A stretch of 36,515 nucleotides of DNA from an uncultured archaeon (GTDB taxonomy: Archaea; EX4484-52; LFW-46): assembly GCA_902384675.1 (NCBI GenBank), contig CABMCT010000021.1:1-36515 (forward strand), in the 5' to 3' direction. The translations under genes were made by a program, and so were the position numbers. This document shows, in pieces, positions 23,505-32,299 of the stretch; position 1 is the stretch's first letter; each line of letters begins with the position of its first letter. A model generated the notes under the pieces. The model saw only the letters and a program-made list of their open reading frames with translations, ran no database searches and was not told the DNA's origin.

Positions 23505-24227
23505 ATGGCTTGTAATCTTTTTGTATATGGAGCTATTGATGGAGACTTCGATGCTGCAGATAGCTTAAGAACTATTATGTCCGTTTTAGAACCGACAAGT
23601 GTGGGTGTTGAAGAAACACCGTCTGATATCTATGATTTAATGCAGCTTGCAAAAGAAAGCGATGCAGTAGTTAGAAGAGCAAACGAGCTGAAAAGTAAGT
23701 ACAAGGTTGTAAACAGCGAAACTGCTGGGCGAATTGCTGAAAGCGAAATTGAGTTTTGCAGGATATTAGCAGATTCTAATGAGTTATATAATAGCAGTGC
23801 CAGAAAACTCGGTGCGCGTGTGGTTGGCTGTGACAGTCCCTGGTTTTCGCTGTCTAAACATAAAGTCGGAATATCAGAATACTCTGCAAGAAAGGACGGA
23901 TTTCTGGGCAACTTATTGCGATTACCGCCGGATGCTGCGGAAAAGGAGATAGAGGGAGCATATAATAAAATCCCCTCAATCGCAGGTTCCGATGAATTAG
24001 TTGCGTATTATGGAGCGCGGGATAAAGACAGTGCAAATGAGATTAGAAGGCAGGTAAATGTGGAAGAACATCTTGAAAAAGTAACCGGAAGGGATAGCAC
24101 TTTTGTTTATTTCTGCAATATCTCCCATTTTGTTCCGGTGTACCACAACTTGATAGAGTTACTGGTTGCGTCCAATTTAAAGCCTAAAAAAGCACGATTA
24201 TTCGATGCCAAGGAATTGAAGATTTAG
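23505..24227 (+). CDS. Hypothetical protein, paralogue B
   Basis: 240 residues, soluble, paralogue of the protein at 21669. Shared blocks include VVNSETAGRIAESEIEFCRIL, ARVVGCDSPWFS, ELVAYYGARDKDSANEIRRQV and STFVYFCNISHFVPVYHNLI EL. The N-terminal SVGVEETPSDIYDLM recalls the TraB-type V-x-V-E start, again without its full motif. GATTTAAAAAC about 27-33 bases before ATG 23505 is the TATA box. Together with paralogue A it flanks the dehydrogenase, so a linked function is possible. Confidence 0.5.
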   Translation: MACNLFVYGAIDGDFDAADSLRTIMSVLEPTSVGVEETPSDIYDLMQLAKESDAVVRRANELKSKYKVVNSETAGRIAESEIEFCRILADSNELYNSSARKLGARVVGCDSPWFSLSKHKVGISEYSARKDGFLGNLLRLPPDAAEKEIEGAYNKIPSIAGSDELVAYYGARDKDSANEIRRQVNVEEHLEKVTGRDSTFVYFCNISHFVPVYHNLIELLVASNLKPKKARLFDAKELKI

Positions 24228-24335
24228 AGTTTTGTTCAGAAGCAGCTAGAGTACCTTACATCTATACAGAAGGTGCATTTACACGAAGTCAGTTTCTTGG
24301 ATATGTATATATCCTCCCCCACCCAAAATAAACCC

Positions 24336-26450
24336 ATGCGCACAAAATTATTGCTTTTTTACCTTCTTTTGATTTTGTTTTTCTCAAATAGTGCACACGC
24401 CCAGGAAATCACAAACCCGTCAATAATCGAACAATTGAATGTCGGTTTTAATCAATATGGCACAGTGGAAATTTCGCAGGGTGACATCTCGTATATTGCG
24501 CTTAATGTCAGCACTTTCCAGAATAACGAGAATCAGAAGGCAATGTTTGCCAACACACAAAACTTTACATCCGACGAATTCGGCAATAAGAAATTGCAGC
24601 TGGTCCAGAAAACAAACGACGAACAATTCTCATACGATGCGGCTGGCTCTGCGGAAATTCTTGCAAAACATACCTACGCGCTGCCCGCAGATTATACGGT
24701 GTCTGAAAAGGAGAAAATATTTCTTTTGCCGACAAAAGGCATTCAAAGCGATGATCCGCAAATCCAGGAACTTGCGCGCAATATTACCAAAGGTGCAACA
24801 AACGATTTCGAAAAAGCTGCGCGGCTTGCAATTTGGGTTCATGCCAATGTCAACTACAACCTGTCGCTCGGCGATGTGACAGAAGATGCAAAATGGGTTC
24901 TTAAGTACAGGCAGGGAACGTGCGACGAATTCACATCCCTCTTTATTGCAATGGCGCGAAGCATCGGCATTCCCGCAAAATACATTTCGGGCTGGGTCTA
25001 TGGCAACCAGGGATGGCAGAAGCATGCGTGGGCTGAAGTTTACATAGGTAAATGGGTGCCTGTTGATGCAACATGGCTTGAAGTCGGGGCGGTTGATGCA
25101 ACACACATAAAGTTCATGGAGACTGCGGACAATTATATCTCTAATCAGGCAAAAGCTATCGGGACCAATCTTGGAACTATCACATGGATTCTTGATAATG
25201 CAACCTTTTCTGTAGGAAATCTCCGTGAATCGGTACCGAGAACATATGAATCATTTTCATCTGCCAGCACTTTAGGATTCGGGAAAAGCGCAATTGTCGG
25301 TGTGAAGACACTTCCGGAAGAGTATCTTGTCGACGAATTCACTCTTGTACCGTGCAAAGGCATGGACGTAGCCCGTGTTGAAAACCAAAAACAAAGCGTA
25401 ATATTGGAGCCGGGAAAAGAGGCTGTCATTTTCTGGAAAATTTCTGTAAACCCCGACCTTGATGCCGGCTCGGTTTACACATGCCCTCTTTCGATAAACT
25501 CGCGATTTTTCCAAAAGAGTTCAGTAGACCTTACAGTTGACCCGCGCATTAAAGGCTCCATGGAACTTGGGCTGAGCCCGGATAAAGATACAGCACAGGT
25601 CAACGAGACTCTTGCGCTGTCGGTAATCCCACAAAATCCAAGCCGAAAAGGGATAATAAAGCTGGGCATTGTTTCCGACAATATGCAGGCTGAAAAAGAG
25701 ATAAATCTTGATTCAGGAAAAGAGGACGCTGCAGAATTCACATTTCCTGCAGGAGCGGCAGGAGCTCACACCGTTTATGCATATTCGGATAGGGGAGACG
25801 TTGCTGAACAAGCGTATCAGGTTTATGAAACCGGCGATGTGTTTATAGATAAAATTATTGCTCCTGATTTTGTCAGGTTAAACGAGCCTGCAAATGTAGA
25901 AACATATATCAGAAATAACAAGCATTCTGCCCAAAACGCAAGGTTTGCAATCAAGCTCAATGATGCATTGGCGCTTGATGAAAGCAGCACTATTGCGGCG
26001 CAATCAAGCCGCCTTATAAACCTGACAATTCCATCCGGCACTGCCGGGCTGCATAGATACTCCATGCATCTGGTATCCGATAGCGTCGAGGAAAAAATAA
26101 AAGAAGTGCGGGTTTATGATGAACCGCAACCGGAACTTGACGGAACTTATGATTCTAAAGAAAAAGTCTCTACGCTGAAAATAACCCCGCAAAAGGATGG
26201 CGCAAAGAATATCGAAGTGGCTATCGGAGGAGAAACAAAGCGCATTGATAGCGCGGGGCTGAATGAAACAAAGTCGATAACATTCAATCTTCCGGAAGGG
26301 GCTTATGATGCGAAGATAAAATATTCCGATGTTGCGGGCGGCAATTACACAATCTCGCGTACAATCGAATTTAAGAAAAAGGGTATCATGGATTCTATGG
26401 TTGGTTTCTTGAACCTGATTTATTCATGGCTGGTGGGCGGTTTTAGGTAG
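24336..26450 (+). CDS. Secreted transglutaminase-like domain protein
   Basis: 704 residues from ATG 24336 (MRTKLLLFYLLLILFFSNSA signal peptide, cleaved near AHAQE). The transglutaminase fold has the triad C196 (QGTCDEF), H230 (KHAWAEVYI) and D244 (VPVDATW), so it is probably active as a protease or transamidase-like enzyme. Several beta domains follow (~330-660) and a C-terminal hydrophobic segment (MVGFLNLIYSWLVGGF) may anchor it. GTATATA at 24305-24311, 28 bases before, fixes the start; the upstream ATG at 24273 is not used. It probably acts on a cell-surface protein. Confidence 0.85.
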   Translation: MRTKLLLFYLLLILFFSNSAHAQEITNPSIIEQLNVGFNQYGTVEISQGDISYIALNVSTFQNNENQKAMFANTQNFTSDEFGNKKLQLVQKTNDEQFSYDAAGSAEILAKHTYALPADYTVSEKEKIFLLPTKGIQSDDPQIQELARNITKGATNDFEKAARLAIWVHANVNYNLSLGDVTEDAKWVLKYRQGTCDEFTSLFIAMARSIGIPAKYISGWVYGNQGWQKHAWAEVYIGKWVPVDATWLEVGAVDATHIKFMETADNYISNQAKAIGTNLGTITWILDNATFSVGNLRESVPRTYESFSSASTLGFGKSAIVGVKTLPEEYLVDEFTLVPCKGMDVARVENQKQSVILEPGKEAVIFWKISVNPDLDAGSVYTCPLSINSRFFQKSSVDLTVDPRIKGSMELGLSPDKDTAQVNETLALSVIPQNPSRKGIIKLGIVSDNMQAEKEINLDSGKEDAAEFTFPAGAAGAHTVYAYSDRGDVAEQAYQVYETGDVFIDKIIAPDFVRLNEPANVETYIRNNKHSAQNARFAIKLNDALALDESSTIAAQSSRLINLTIPSGTAGLHRYSMHLVSDSVEEKIKEVRVYDEPQPELDGTYDSKEKVSTLKITPQKDGAKNIEVAIGGETKRIDSAGLNETKSITFNLPEGAYDAKIKYSDVAGGNYTISRTIEFKKKGIMDSMVGFLNLIYSWLVGGFR

Positions 26451-26467
26451 ATAATTGCCAAAAATTA

Positions 26468-26489
26468 TTATTCGGCGGCGACCGAATAA
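26468..26489 (+). terminator. 8-bp hairpin after the transglutaminase-like gene
   Basis: TTATTCGG and CCGAATAA around CGGCGA, 17 bases after the stop. Likely 3' end structure; no T-run directly follows. The gap to 26610 holds only another small hairpin. Confidence 0.4.
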
Positions 26490-26609
26490 GAGGAATGAAA
26501 GCGAGATGATTCGAGGCAACCGCGATTGAGTGACGATAAGCCGCATCACCCGATATTTTACGAGCGTAAAACTCGCGGGTTTGTGCCGATAATCTGTTTC
26601 TTGCTTGGT

Positions 26610-27767
26610 CTAGTACGAATTTCCGTTATTGAATCCCATCTTAACCAGCGTCGGCGTAATCAGGATTGTCGTTATGCAGACTGCCACCATTGCCGAGAAC
26701 AGCGTGAAGTCAATGACTTTGAGCGCAAGGCCGCTTGATGCAAGGATGAGGGAGAATTCCGCCCTTGGCAGCATCCCTGCAGCAATGACAAACGCGTCGC
26801 TTTTCTTGAATCCCATGTAAACCGAGGATAACATCAGCGGAACGAATTTTCCAAGTACAGTAATTGCCAGCAGCGCGGCAAACAGCCCGATGTTTGACGA
26901 GATATTGCTTATGGATGTTGAGACCCCTATGTCCGTGAAGAACATGGGAATAAAGAGCCCGTAAGCCACTGCGCTTAATTTCGGGACTATTGTGGGATTA
27001 ATGAACGGCGACTTGTTTATCACCATCCCTCCTATGAATGCCCCGATTATAAGCGAGATGCCTATCTGGTTTGCAAGAAGCGCCACTGCAAAGCCGATAA
27101 CCAGAGTGAATGATATAAGCGATTCCTTGACTACCATTTTCTCTGCAAGGTTGAGTATGTGGGGAACGAGCTTTGAGCCCGCGGTTGTCATTATTGTCAC
27201 AAAGCCGACAACTGTCAGTACCAGCTTCCAGATTTCTGCAGTGTTTAACGCGGTATTTGTGAAATATGTTGCGGCTATCGCGAAAATGATTATGCCTATG
27301 AAATCATCGACTATGCTTAAACTTAAAAGGAATTTTCCAGGCTTTGTATAAAAGCGGTTCATGTCCACGAGGCATTTGACGCAGACTCCGGTGCTTGACT
27401 GGCTGAACACTGCCCCGAGAAACGCGGAAATTGCGTAGCTGAACCCGAGCAGGTAATGTGCGGACATAACGATTATCACGAATGCGAGAATCTGGCTGAA
27501 AATGCCTATTACAAGAGAATCAACGAGGTTGTCCTGCAGCTCGTCCATTTTCGTATTGAGCCCGATCAGGAAGAGAAGCAGTATCCCGCCTATCTGGAGA
27601 AACTCGCCTATGCCGTTGTCTGACTGGAGAAGCCCCAGCACCGAAGGCCCGATTATAATGCCTGCAAGAATTTCCCCGACAAGCGCGGACTGATTCAGCC
27701 GTTCTGCTATTTCTCCTCCTATTCTTGCGAAGAGTAGCAGCATTAGCATTACGAAAAGCAGTTCCAT
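26610..27767 (-). CDS. CPA2-family Na+(K+)/H+ antiporter
   Basis: 385 residues, about 12 membrane segments. Start MELLFVMLMLLLFARIGGEI then LVGEILAGIIIGPSVLG, typical of CPA2. SIVDDFIGIIIF carries the paired Asp that bind Na+/H+, and QSSTGVCVKCL is the preceding segment of the TM4 region. There is no C-terminal RCK/TrkA domain. It exchanges Na+ or K+ for H+. The 370-base leader before it is highly structured, so expression is probably tightly controlled at the RNA level. Confidence 0.88.
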   Translation of the reverse strand: MELLFVMLMLLLFARIGGEIAERLNQSALVGEILAGIIIGPSVLGLLQSDNGIGEFLQIGGILLLFLIGLNTKMDELQDNLVDSLVIGIFSQILAFVIIVMSAHYLLGFSYAISAFLGAVFSQSSTGVCVKCLVDMNRFYTKPGKFLLSLSIVDDFIGIIIFAIAATYFTNTALNTAEIWKLVLTVVGFVTIMTTAGSKLVPHILNLAEKMVVKESLISFTLVIGFAVALLANQIGISLIIGAFIGGMVINKSPFINPTIVPKLSAVAYGLFIPMFFTDIGVSTSISNISSNIGLFAALLAITVLGKFVPLMLSSVYMGFKKSDAFVIAAGMLPRAEFSLILASSGLALKVIDFTLFSAMVAVCITTILITPTLVKMGFNNGNSY

Positions 27768-28139
27768 TTTTTATCATTCTCCATATTTATTGGATAAAAA
27801 AGCCTGGAAACCGCAGTTTCCATGATTTTTTATCATTCCTCATTTTTAACCATTCACAATTATTATTGGGTTGAAAAGCTTGACACGAAGCCATCTCGAT
27901 AAATCTCGAAGGCTTCCAGCTTGAAAAGCTGGAGGTGTCATGATTTTCTTTGGATAAAAATCATCTCGTTCGCATAGCGAACTCGAAGCTTTTGAGGATT
28001 TTCAACCATACACAACAGCTCTGGGTTGGAAAGCCGAGAGCGCAAGCGAACGGACTCCCTGCCCTCAAAAAGCTCCAGAGCGAGCGATAGCGAAACGAAC
28101 GGATATTATCTCCCTCTTTAACTCAGTTTCTGCATAACT
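27767..28139 (-). promoter_or_regulatory. Long structured leader of the antiporter gene
   Basis: Read on the minus strand from 28139. It has TCCGTTCG blocks and CTCTGGAGCTTTTTGAGG as in the serS/rpl3 leaders; TTTCCAACC/GGTTGAAAA (28032-28024, 28007-27999; 16-base loop); a three-way junction closed by TGACAC/GTGTCA (27940-27935, 27886-27881); TTTTCAACC/GGTTAAAAA (27877-27869, 27851-27843; 17-base loop); and finally TTTTTTATC/GATAAAAAA (27801-27793, 27775-27767; 17-base loop). The last loop holds GGAG (27782-27779) and the right arm ends on the A of the start codon. GATAAAAAA can alternatively pair with the TTTTTTATC arm around TGGAAAC/GTTTCCA. A cation or pH-responsive element is one possibility (inference). 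Confidence 0.65.
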
Positions 28140-29231
28140 CTATTTGATGGCGTATTTCAGCAGCGGCATCTTTGGGCGGAATGTAATTAAAATCATACTT
28201 CTCAAAACAAACTGAAAGAGGCGTTTGGTAGTCACTTTCTCTAATAATCTACCTTGTGCATCACGAACGTAATTCGTATCTACAACTTGGATATCATTCG
28301 GACGTGCATGGTATCCCCCTCTCTCAGCTAATTCTTCGTTAACTTCGGCCAGAACGTACTCTATGTGTACTTCTCTTTCCAGCCCATTTTTGCTTAGTTC
28401 CATGTAGTTCCCGGCACCATGTTTGTAGTTGCTCTCCTTGATTATGAATGCCTGATAAATTTCATCTAGCGTGGCTGCGAAAATGCCTGCATTAGTTCTT
28501 CCTCCTACGGAACCATCATAATCTTGAAGATATTTTTCACGCTGCATCTCAGGTACATTAAGAAGAAGACCTTTCAGTCCAATATTAACTCCTGAATCAT
28601 CCTTTGTAACCAGACAAATGCCATCTTCTCCCTCTATTCTCCTTAAATAATCCGTAATTTCTGATACCTCAGGAAAATTTTCCACACCAAACTTAAGAGA
28701 TTGTGATACAATCCCATCTCCAATCAGCTTTTCTATCGGTCCTCTACTAAAAGCAAGAAATAACCCGGGACACTTTTTATTCTCCTTACCTACTTCAAGC
28801 GGTTTATTATCTGACAGGTATACGCCATCAACTATATTCGGCAAGATATTTGCTATACATCGGGTTAGGTAATGTTCGAGGACAGTTTCGTATAATTCAG
28901 GACATGTTACTTCGGCAATTCTTCCTTTTTTGTGCGGCTTCTCCGAATGTGCCGCTATATCTGACGGGCAGTTCAATGTTATCGTATTATCCGGGATTGA
29001 TTTACCAGCATACTTTATGGTCTCAATGTGCTGCTCGACGGGCTGCGGGTATTCGGGCGCAACGCTTTGCAGGGAATTGAATCCGGCAGTTATAACGGAG
29101 CTATCGGGGTCCTCTGAATAATTTATTAAATGTGTTTTAGGAATATCAATGCCAAACGCCTCCGAATGGTCAAATATTTCGGGGGCTAAGGTACTCAGAT
29201 TACTTGAAAACAGACCATTACTCCCGTACAT
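28140..29231 (-). CDS. Hypothetical protein; remote resemblance to diadenylate cyclase domain
   Basis: 363 residues from ATG 29231 (a GTG at 29240 is also in frame; GGGGTGA precedes both). The C-terminal half has EGEDGICLVTKDDSGVNIGL and later VGGRTNAGIFAATLDEIYQA, then FIIKES. The layout DGx ... GxR-x-N-A-A-x-x-x-S/T recalls the DGA and RHR motifs of DAC (c-di-AMP synthase) domains, including archaeal DacZ, but RHR is RTN here, so activity is doubtful. The N-terminal half is unassigned (Cys-Pro pair VTCPELYETVLEHYL). It overlaps or abuts a 41-residue upstream ORF. Treat as unknown. Confidence 0.5.
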   Translation of the reverse strand: MYGSNGLFSSNLSTLAPEIFDHSEAFGIDIPKTHLINYSEDPDSSVITAGFNSLQSVAPEYPQPVEQHIETIKYAGKSIPDNTITLNCPSDIAAHSEKPHKKGRIAEVTCPELYETVLEHYLTRCIANILPNIVDGVYLSDNKPLEVGKENKKCPGLFLAFSRGPIEKLIGDGIVSQSLKFGVENFPEVSEITDYLRRIEGEDGICLVTKDDSGVNIGLKGLLLNVPEMQREKYLQDYDGSVGGRTNAGIFAATLDEIYQAFIIKESNYKHGAGNYMELSKNGLEREVHIEYVLAEVNEELAERGGYHARPNDIQVVDTNYVRDAQGRLLEKVTTKRLFQFVLRSMILITFRPKMPLLKYAIK

Positions 29232-29236
29232 CTCAT

Positions 29237-29362
29237 TCACCCCACACTAGCTTTTGCTAAGCAAGAAAGGGTTTCATAGAAAACGAAATTCAATCTATTT
29301 GCAGCTTCTCTGCCAGTAACAGCGAACAGAAGCAGTAGCCGTGCTACTAATGACTGATCCAT
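29237..29362 (-). CDS. 41-residue ORF, hydrophobic N-terminus, coupled to the gene downstream
   Basis: MDQSLVARLLLLFAVTGREA then ANRLNFVFYETLSCLAKASVG. A strong AAGGGGAGAT precedes ATG 29362, and the stop TGA lies within the ribosome-binding region of the next gene (GGGGTGAATGAG), suggesting translational coupling. No family recognised. A leader peptide is possible. Confidence 0.45.
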   Translation of the reverse strand: MDQSLVARLLLLFAVTGREAANRLNFVFYETLSCLAKASVG

Positions 29363-29428
29363 GTTCTATCTCCCCTTTTTATTGCAAGTCCCGCAGTGTT
29401 ATTGGTTCTTGCGAAACTGAAATTATAA

Positions 29429-29863
29429 TTAACCTTTTGATAAACTAAATACATCCACCAAACTTACAAGCCCCACGACCACATCGCCTTTATTCAGTAC
29501 GGGTATGAAGTCGGCAGTGCTGTTTGCGAAAGCGCGCATTGCATCCAAAACAGTGCTATCCTCATTCAGGTGCATTGCAGGCGCGGTCATTATCTCTTCG
29601 ACTGTCCTTTTTAGCCCGGAGGCCAAAAATTCCTCGGATATTTTGAGCGTGCCGCCCATTATCGAAGGCACCTGTAGGGCCTTGAGCAGGTCTCTTGAGC
29701 TCAGCGTTCCAAGGAGTGTTTTTAAGCCGTCGACCACAGCAACAAAATGTATTCCTGTTTTTTGCATTAGTTCAACAGCGCCTGACAGCGTTTCGCCCTT
29801 TTTTATCATTGGAACTTCTTTTTTCATTATCGATTTTACGGGCTCCTCAAGTGCGCCAGACAT
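29429..29863 (-). CDS. Two-CBS-domain protein
   Basis: 144 residues from ATG 29863; upstream codons to 30022 lie before the promoter. VKSIMKKEVPMIKKGETLSG through FVAVVDGLKTLLGTLSSRDL is the first CBS repeat, and VEEIMTAPAMHLNEDSTVLD through DFIPVLNKGDVVVGLVSLVD the second. Pairs of CBS domains bind adenosine nucleotides (AMP, ATP, SAM). The TATA box CTTTATATAC is 27 bases before the start. It is divergent from the adenylate kinase gene, so the two may share an adenylate-energy theme. Confidence 0.85.
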   Translation of the reverse strand: MSGALEEPVKSIMKKEVPMIKKGETLSGAVELMQKTGIHFVAVVDGLKTLLGTLSSRDLLKALQVPSIMGGTLKISEEFLASGLKRTVEEIMTAPAMHLNEDSTVLDAMRAFANSTADFIPVLNKGDVVVGLVSLVDVFSLSKG

Positions 29864-29885
29864 GCGACTTCTATTGTTTAAACGA

Positions 29886-29895
29886 GTATATAAAG
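29886..29895 (-). promoter_or_regulatory. TATA box of the CBS gene
   Basis: GTATATAAAG (minus-strand CTTTATATAC) centred 27 bases before ATG 29863; the plus-strand promoter of the kinase gene (ATTATTTATTG at 29927-29937) is adjacent, forming a divergent pair. Confidence 0.6.
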
Positions 29896-29958
29896 CAGTA
29901 TCTTGATATAGTGAGAGCTGAAGAGAATTATTTATTGTTCTAAATCCAAATAGATGCC

Positions 29959-30480
29959 ATGAAAATCTCCATCTCAGGAACCCCGGGAACAGGGAAATCA
30001 ACTGTTGCAAGAATTCTTGCAAAGGATATCAACTATGCGCTTCTTGACCTGAACGAATTTGCAAAATCGCACAAGCTCGCGCTTGGCACAGACAAAGCAA
30101 GAAATGCAGTGATAGTGGATGTTCCTGCGCTCAAAAAAGAAGTTTCGCAAATGGAAGGAAATATTATTCTTGAAGGCCACCTTGCGCATTTCTGCGGCGC
30201 AGACATTTTCATAATTCTTCGCGCTAACCCGAAAGAACTTGCAAAACGAATGAAAACAAAAGGATGGAAAGAAGAAAAAATACGCGAGAATGTCGAGGCA
30301 GAAATCCTGAACATCTGCCTTAACGAAGCGGTCGAGCTGCATGGTAAGAAAGTCTTTGAAATAGATACCTCGAAAAAGAGCCCGCATGAAGTCGCGGATA
30401 TCATAAAAGAAATTATTGCGGAAGAGAAGCGCGAAAAATACGCGCCGGGAAAAGTGGATTGGACGGGGTATATCCGATAG
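29959..30480 (+). CDS. AK6/Fap7-type adenylate kinase
   Basis: 173 residues. GTPGTGKST (residues 7-15) is the P-loop; IILEGHLAHFCGADIFIIL and NPKELAKRMKTKGWKEEKIREN form the substrate and LID region of the short AK6 group (human CINAP, yeast Fap7, archaeal homologues). It phosphorylates AMP or participates in ribosome small-subunit maturation as an ATPase. ATG 29959 is preceded by an upstream ATG at 29954 in another frame. Confidence 0.88.
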   Translation: MKISISGTPGTGKSTVARILAKDINYALLDLNEFAKSHKLALGTDKARNAVIVDVPALKKEVSQMEGNIILEGHLAHFCGADIFIILRANPKELAKRMKTKGWKEEKIRENVEAEILNICLNEAVELHGKKVFEIDTSKKSPHEVADIIKEIIAEEKREKYAPGKVDWTGYIR

Positions 30481-30503
30481 GATTCCGCCCTGACAGATCG
30501 ACA

Positions 30504-30513
30504 TCTATATATT
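30504..30513 (+). promoter_or_regulatory. TATA box of the MscS gene
   Basis: CTATATATTT centred 27 bases before ATG 30535; leaderless. Confidence 0.6.
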
Positions 30514-30534
30514 TCTCTCCATACAAAAACACGT

Positions 30535-31617
30535 ATGTTTCTCTCCGATGCCTTGAAAAATATCAGCCTCGAGGCGGGGAAATATGTCCCGATAACCAAT
30601 TCTTCATACATAAATGCCCTCCTTATTCTTGCAGTGTCGCTTGTTCTTGCCAAAATCGCGGATTTTATTTTCGAGAAAGTATTTTTGCGAATTACTGCGC
30701 ACACAGAAACAGACCTTGACGATAAGATTGTGGCAAGCCTGAAATCCCCGATATATTTTGCAGTCCTTGCCGCGGGCGTTTATGCATCGCTGCACTCGAT
30801 TTCTCTCGGGGAAAATGTTTTTTACTACACCGATAATCTTATCCAGACTGCCATTGCAATAATCGGTTCTGTTGCAGCGTGGCGCGTGACAAGCATATTG
30901 ATTGACGGAGTCGTCGGCAAATTCGCAGCAAAAACGAAAAGCACGCTTGACGACGAAATGGTGCCTCTCCTCAAAAACATCTCAAAAATCCTGATAATTT
31001 TTATCGCGATTATAGCAGTCCTTTCCGCGTGGGATATCAACATAACGCCTTTGCTCGCATCTGCAGGGATAGTGGGCGTTGCCCTTGCTTTTGCGGCACA
31101 GAGCACGGTTGCAAATCTTTTCGGCGGAATCGCGATTTATTTTGACAAGCCGTTTAAGGTCGGCGACAGGATACAGCTTGACAGCGGGGAAATTGGTGAT
31201 GTTGTCGAAGTCGGAATCAGGAGCACGCGGGTAAAAACGCTTGACGACACAATGATAATTATCCCGAACGACAAGATTGCAAACGCAAAAGTCATAAACT
31301 TCAACCAGCCTGTCCCGCGAATGAATATCAAAATCAATGTTGGGGTGGCTTATGGCTCGGATGTCGCAAAGGTTAAAGAAACATTATCGAAAGTTGCGCG
31401 AAACTCTGCTTCTGTCCTAAAGGAGCCTGCGCCCGCTGTGCATTTTATAGACCACGGAGACTTTGCGCTCAAGTTCATGCTGACTGCCTGGATAAATGAT
31501 CCTGCAAAAAAGCTTAGCGCAATTGATGAAATAAACACAGGAATCAGCGCGGAATTCAGGAAAGCGAAAATAGACATACCTTTCCCGACGCAGACGATAT
31601 ATGTGAGTAAGAATTAA
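30535..31617 (+). CDS. MscS-family small-conductance mechanosensitive channel
   Basis: 360 residues. Five hydrophobic N-terminal segments precede the pore helix ASAGIVGVALAFAAQSTVAN with LFGGIAIYFDKPFKVGDRI, the MscS signature, then the beta domain (GEIGDVVEVGIRSTRVKTLD) and an alpha/beta C-terminus. It releases solutes on hypo-osmotic shock. The start has a good TATA box 27 bases away. Its stop is 5 bases from the convergent gene at 31623. Confidence 0.92.
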   Translation: MFLSDALKNISLEAGKYVPITNSSYINALLILAVSLVLAKIADFIFEKVFLRITAHTETDLDDKIVASLKSPIYFAVLAAGVYASLHSISLGENVFYYTDNLIQTAIAIIGSVAAWRVTSILIDGVVGKFAAKTKSTLDDEMVPLLKNISKILIIFIAIIAVLSAWDINITPLLASAGIVGVALAFAAQSTVANLFGGIAIYFDKPFKVGDRIQLDSGEIGDVVEVGIRSTRVKTLDDTMIIIPNDKIANAKVINFNQPVPRMNIKINVGVAYGSDVAKVKETLSKVARNSASVLKEPAPAVHFIDHGDFALKFMLTAWINDPAKKLSAIDEINTGISAEFRKAKIDIPFPTQTIYVSKN

Positions 31618-31622
31618 TGGAA

Positions 31623-32114
31623 TTATGCAGGAGTTCCAGCGTCACGCTTTTTTTCTGTTTTATGCGGCGAAATATAATTTCCTATTTTTCCTTCTATGTT
31701 TTTGACTAATGCAAGAATTTCATCAAGGCGCGACGGTTCTTTTTCATCATGCGCTGAAGTATATGGTACTGGCATTTTTTGTACGTGCGGTTCGTGAGCC
31801 GTTTCTATGTCAGTATAATTTTCAACAGAGTTTCTATCTGCTTTAGTATTGTTTATTTCAAGGTTTTTCATAATACTTTCATATTCCGCACTTACCGGAT
31901 CATGAGGTGGGCGCTTATAAAATACTCTTTTGGAATAATCACGATTGTCTACAGTTTTTCCTTCCATATTTTTATCCAAAGTTTTCCAAATTCCTTCCAT
32001 CTCTTCAGTTGATTTTTTCTGTGAGTGATAATCACGCGAAATACCTCCCACCCCAACCGCCGCCGCAATAACTGCTCCGATACTTAGAAATATCACGGCG
32101 ATAATCTCCAGCAT
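31623..32114 (-). CDS. Hypothetical single-helix membrane protein, 163 aa
   Basis: One N-terminal helix (MLEIIAVIFLSIGAVIAAAV) then a hydrophilic, charged region with a helical C-terminus (LDEILALVKNIEGKIG). No family recognised. The TATA box ATATATAAAAG (minus strand, about 32143-32133) is about 25 bases upstream and borders the inverted repeat at 32144-32186. The tail-to-tail distance to mscS is 5 bases. Confidence 0.6.
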   Translation of the reverse strand: MLEIIAVIFLSIGAVIAAAVGVGGISRDYHSQKKSTEEMEGIWKTLDKNMEGKTVDNRDYSKRVFYKRPPHDPVSAEYESIMKNLEINNTKADRNSVENYTDIETAHEPHVQKMPVPYTSAHDEKEPSRLDEILALVKNIEGKIGNYISPHKTEKKRDAGTPA

Positions 32115-32143
32115 ACTCTATAGTATTCGATTTTCTTTTATAT

Positions 32144-32299
32144 ATTCAATCTCACTCCTTGAACAGTATTTTACTCGAGATTGAATAGATCTTGGCACTG
32201 GCGTACCAAGCTTTCCAACCCAAAGCAGTTGACGATGGTTGGAAATAGCGAATCCAATCACACATAAACATTAGCTATCAAAAATTATTGGATTCGCTA
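32144..32299 (+). other. Compound intergenic hairpin element, copy 2
   Basis: ATTCAATCTC (32144-32153) with GAGATTGAAT (32177-32186), perfect; TTTCCAACC (32212-32220) with GGTTGGAAA (32237-32245), 16-base loop; TAGCGAATCCAAT (32246-32258) with ATTGGATTCGCTA (32287-32299), perfect 13 bp. Same order as 3610-3770. The last arm overlaps the TATA box (CTATATAAAG, 32297-32306) of the DHH gene, so it acts, if at all, as DNA or as part of another transcript. Confidence 0.6.
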
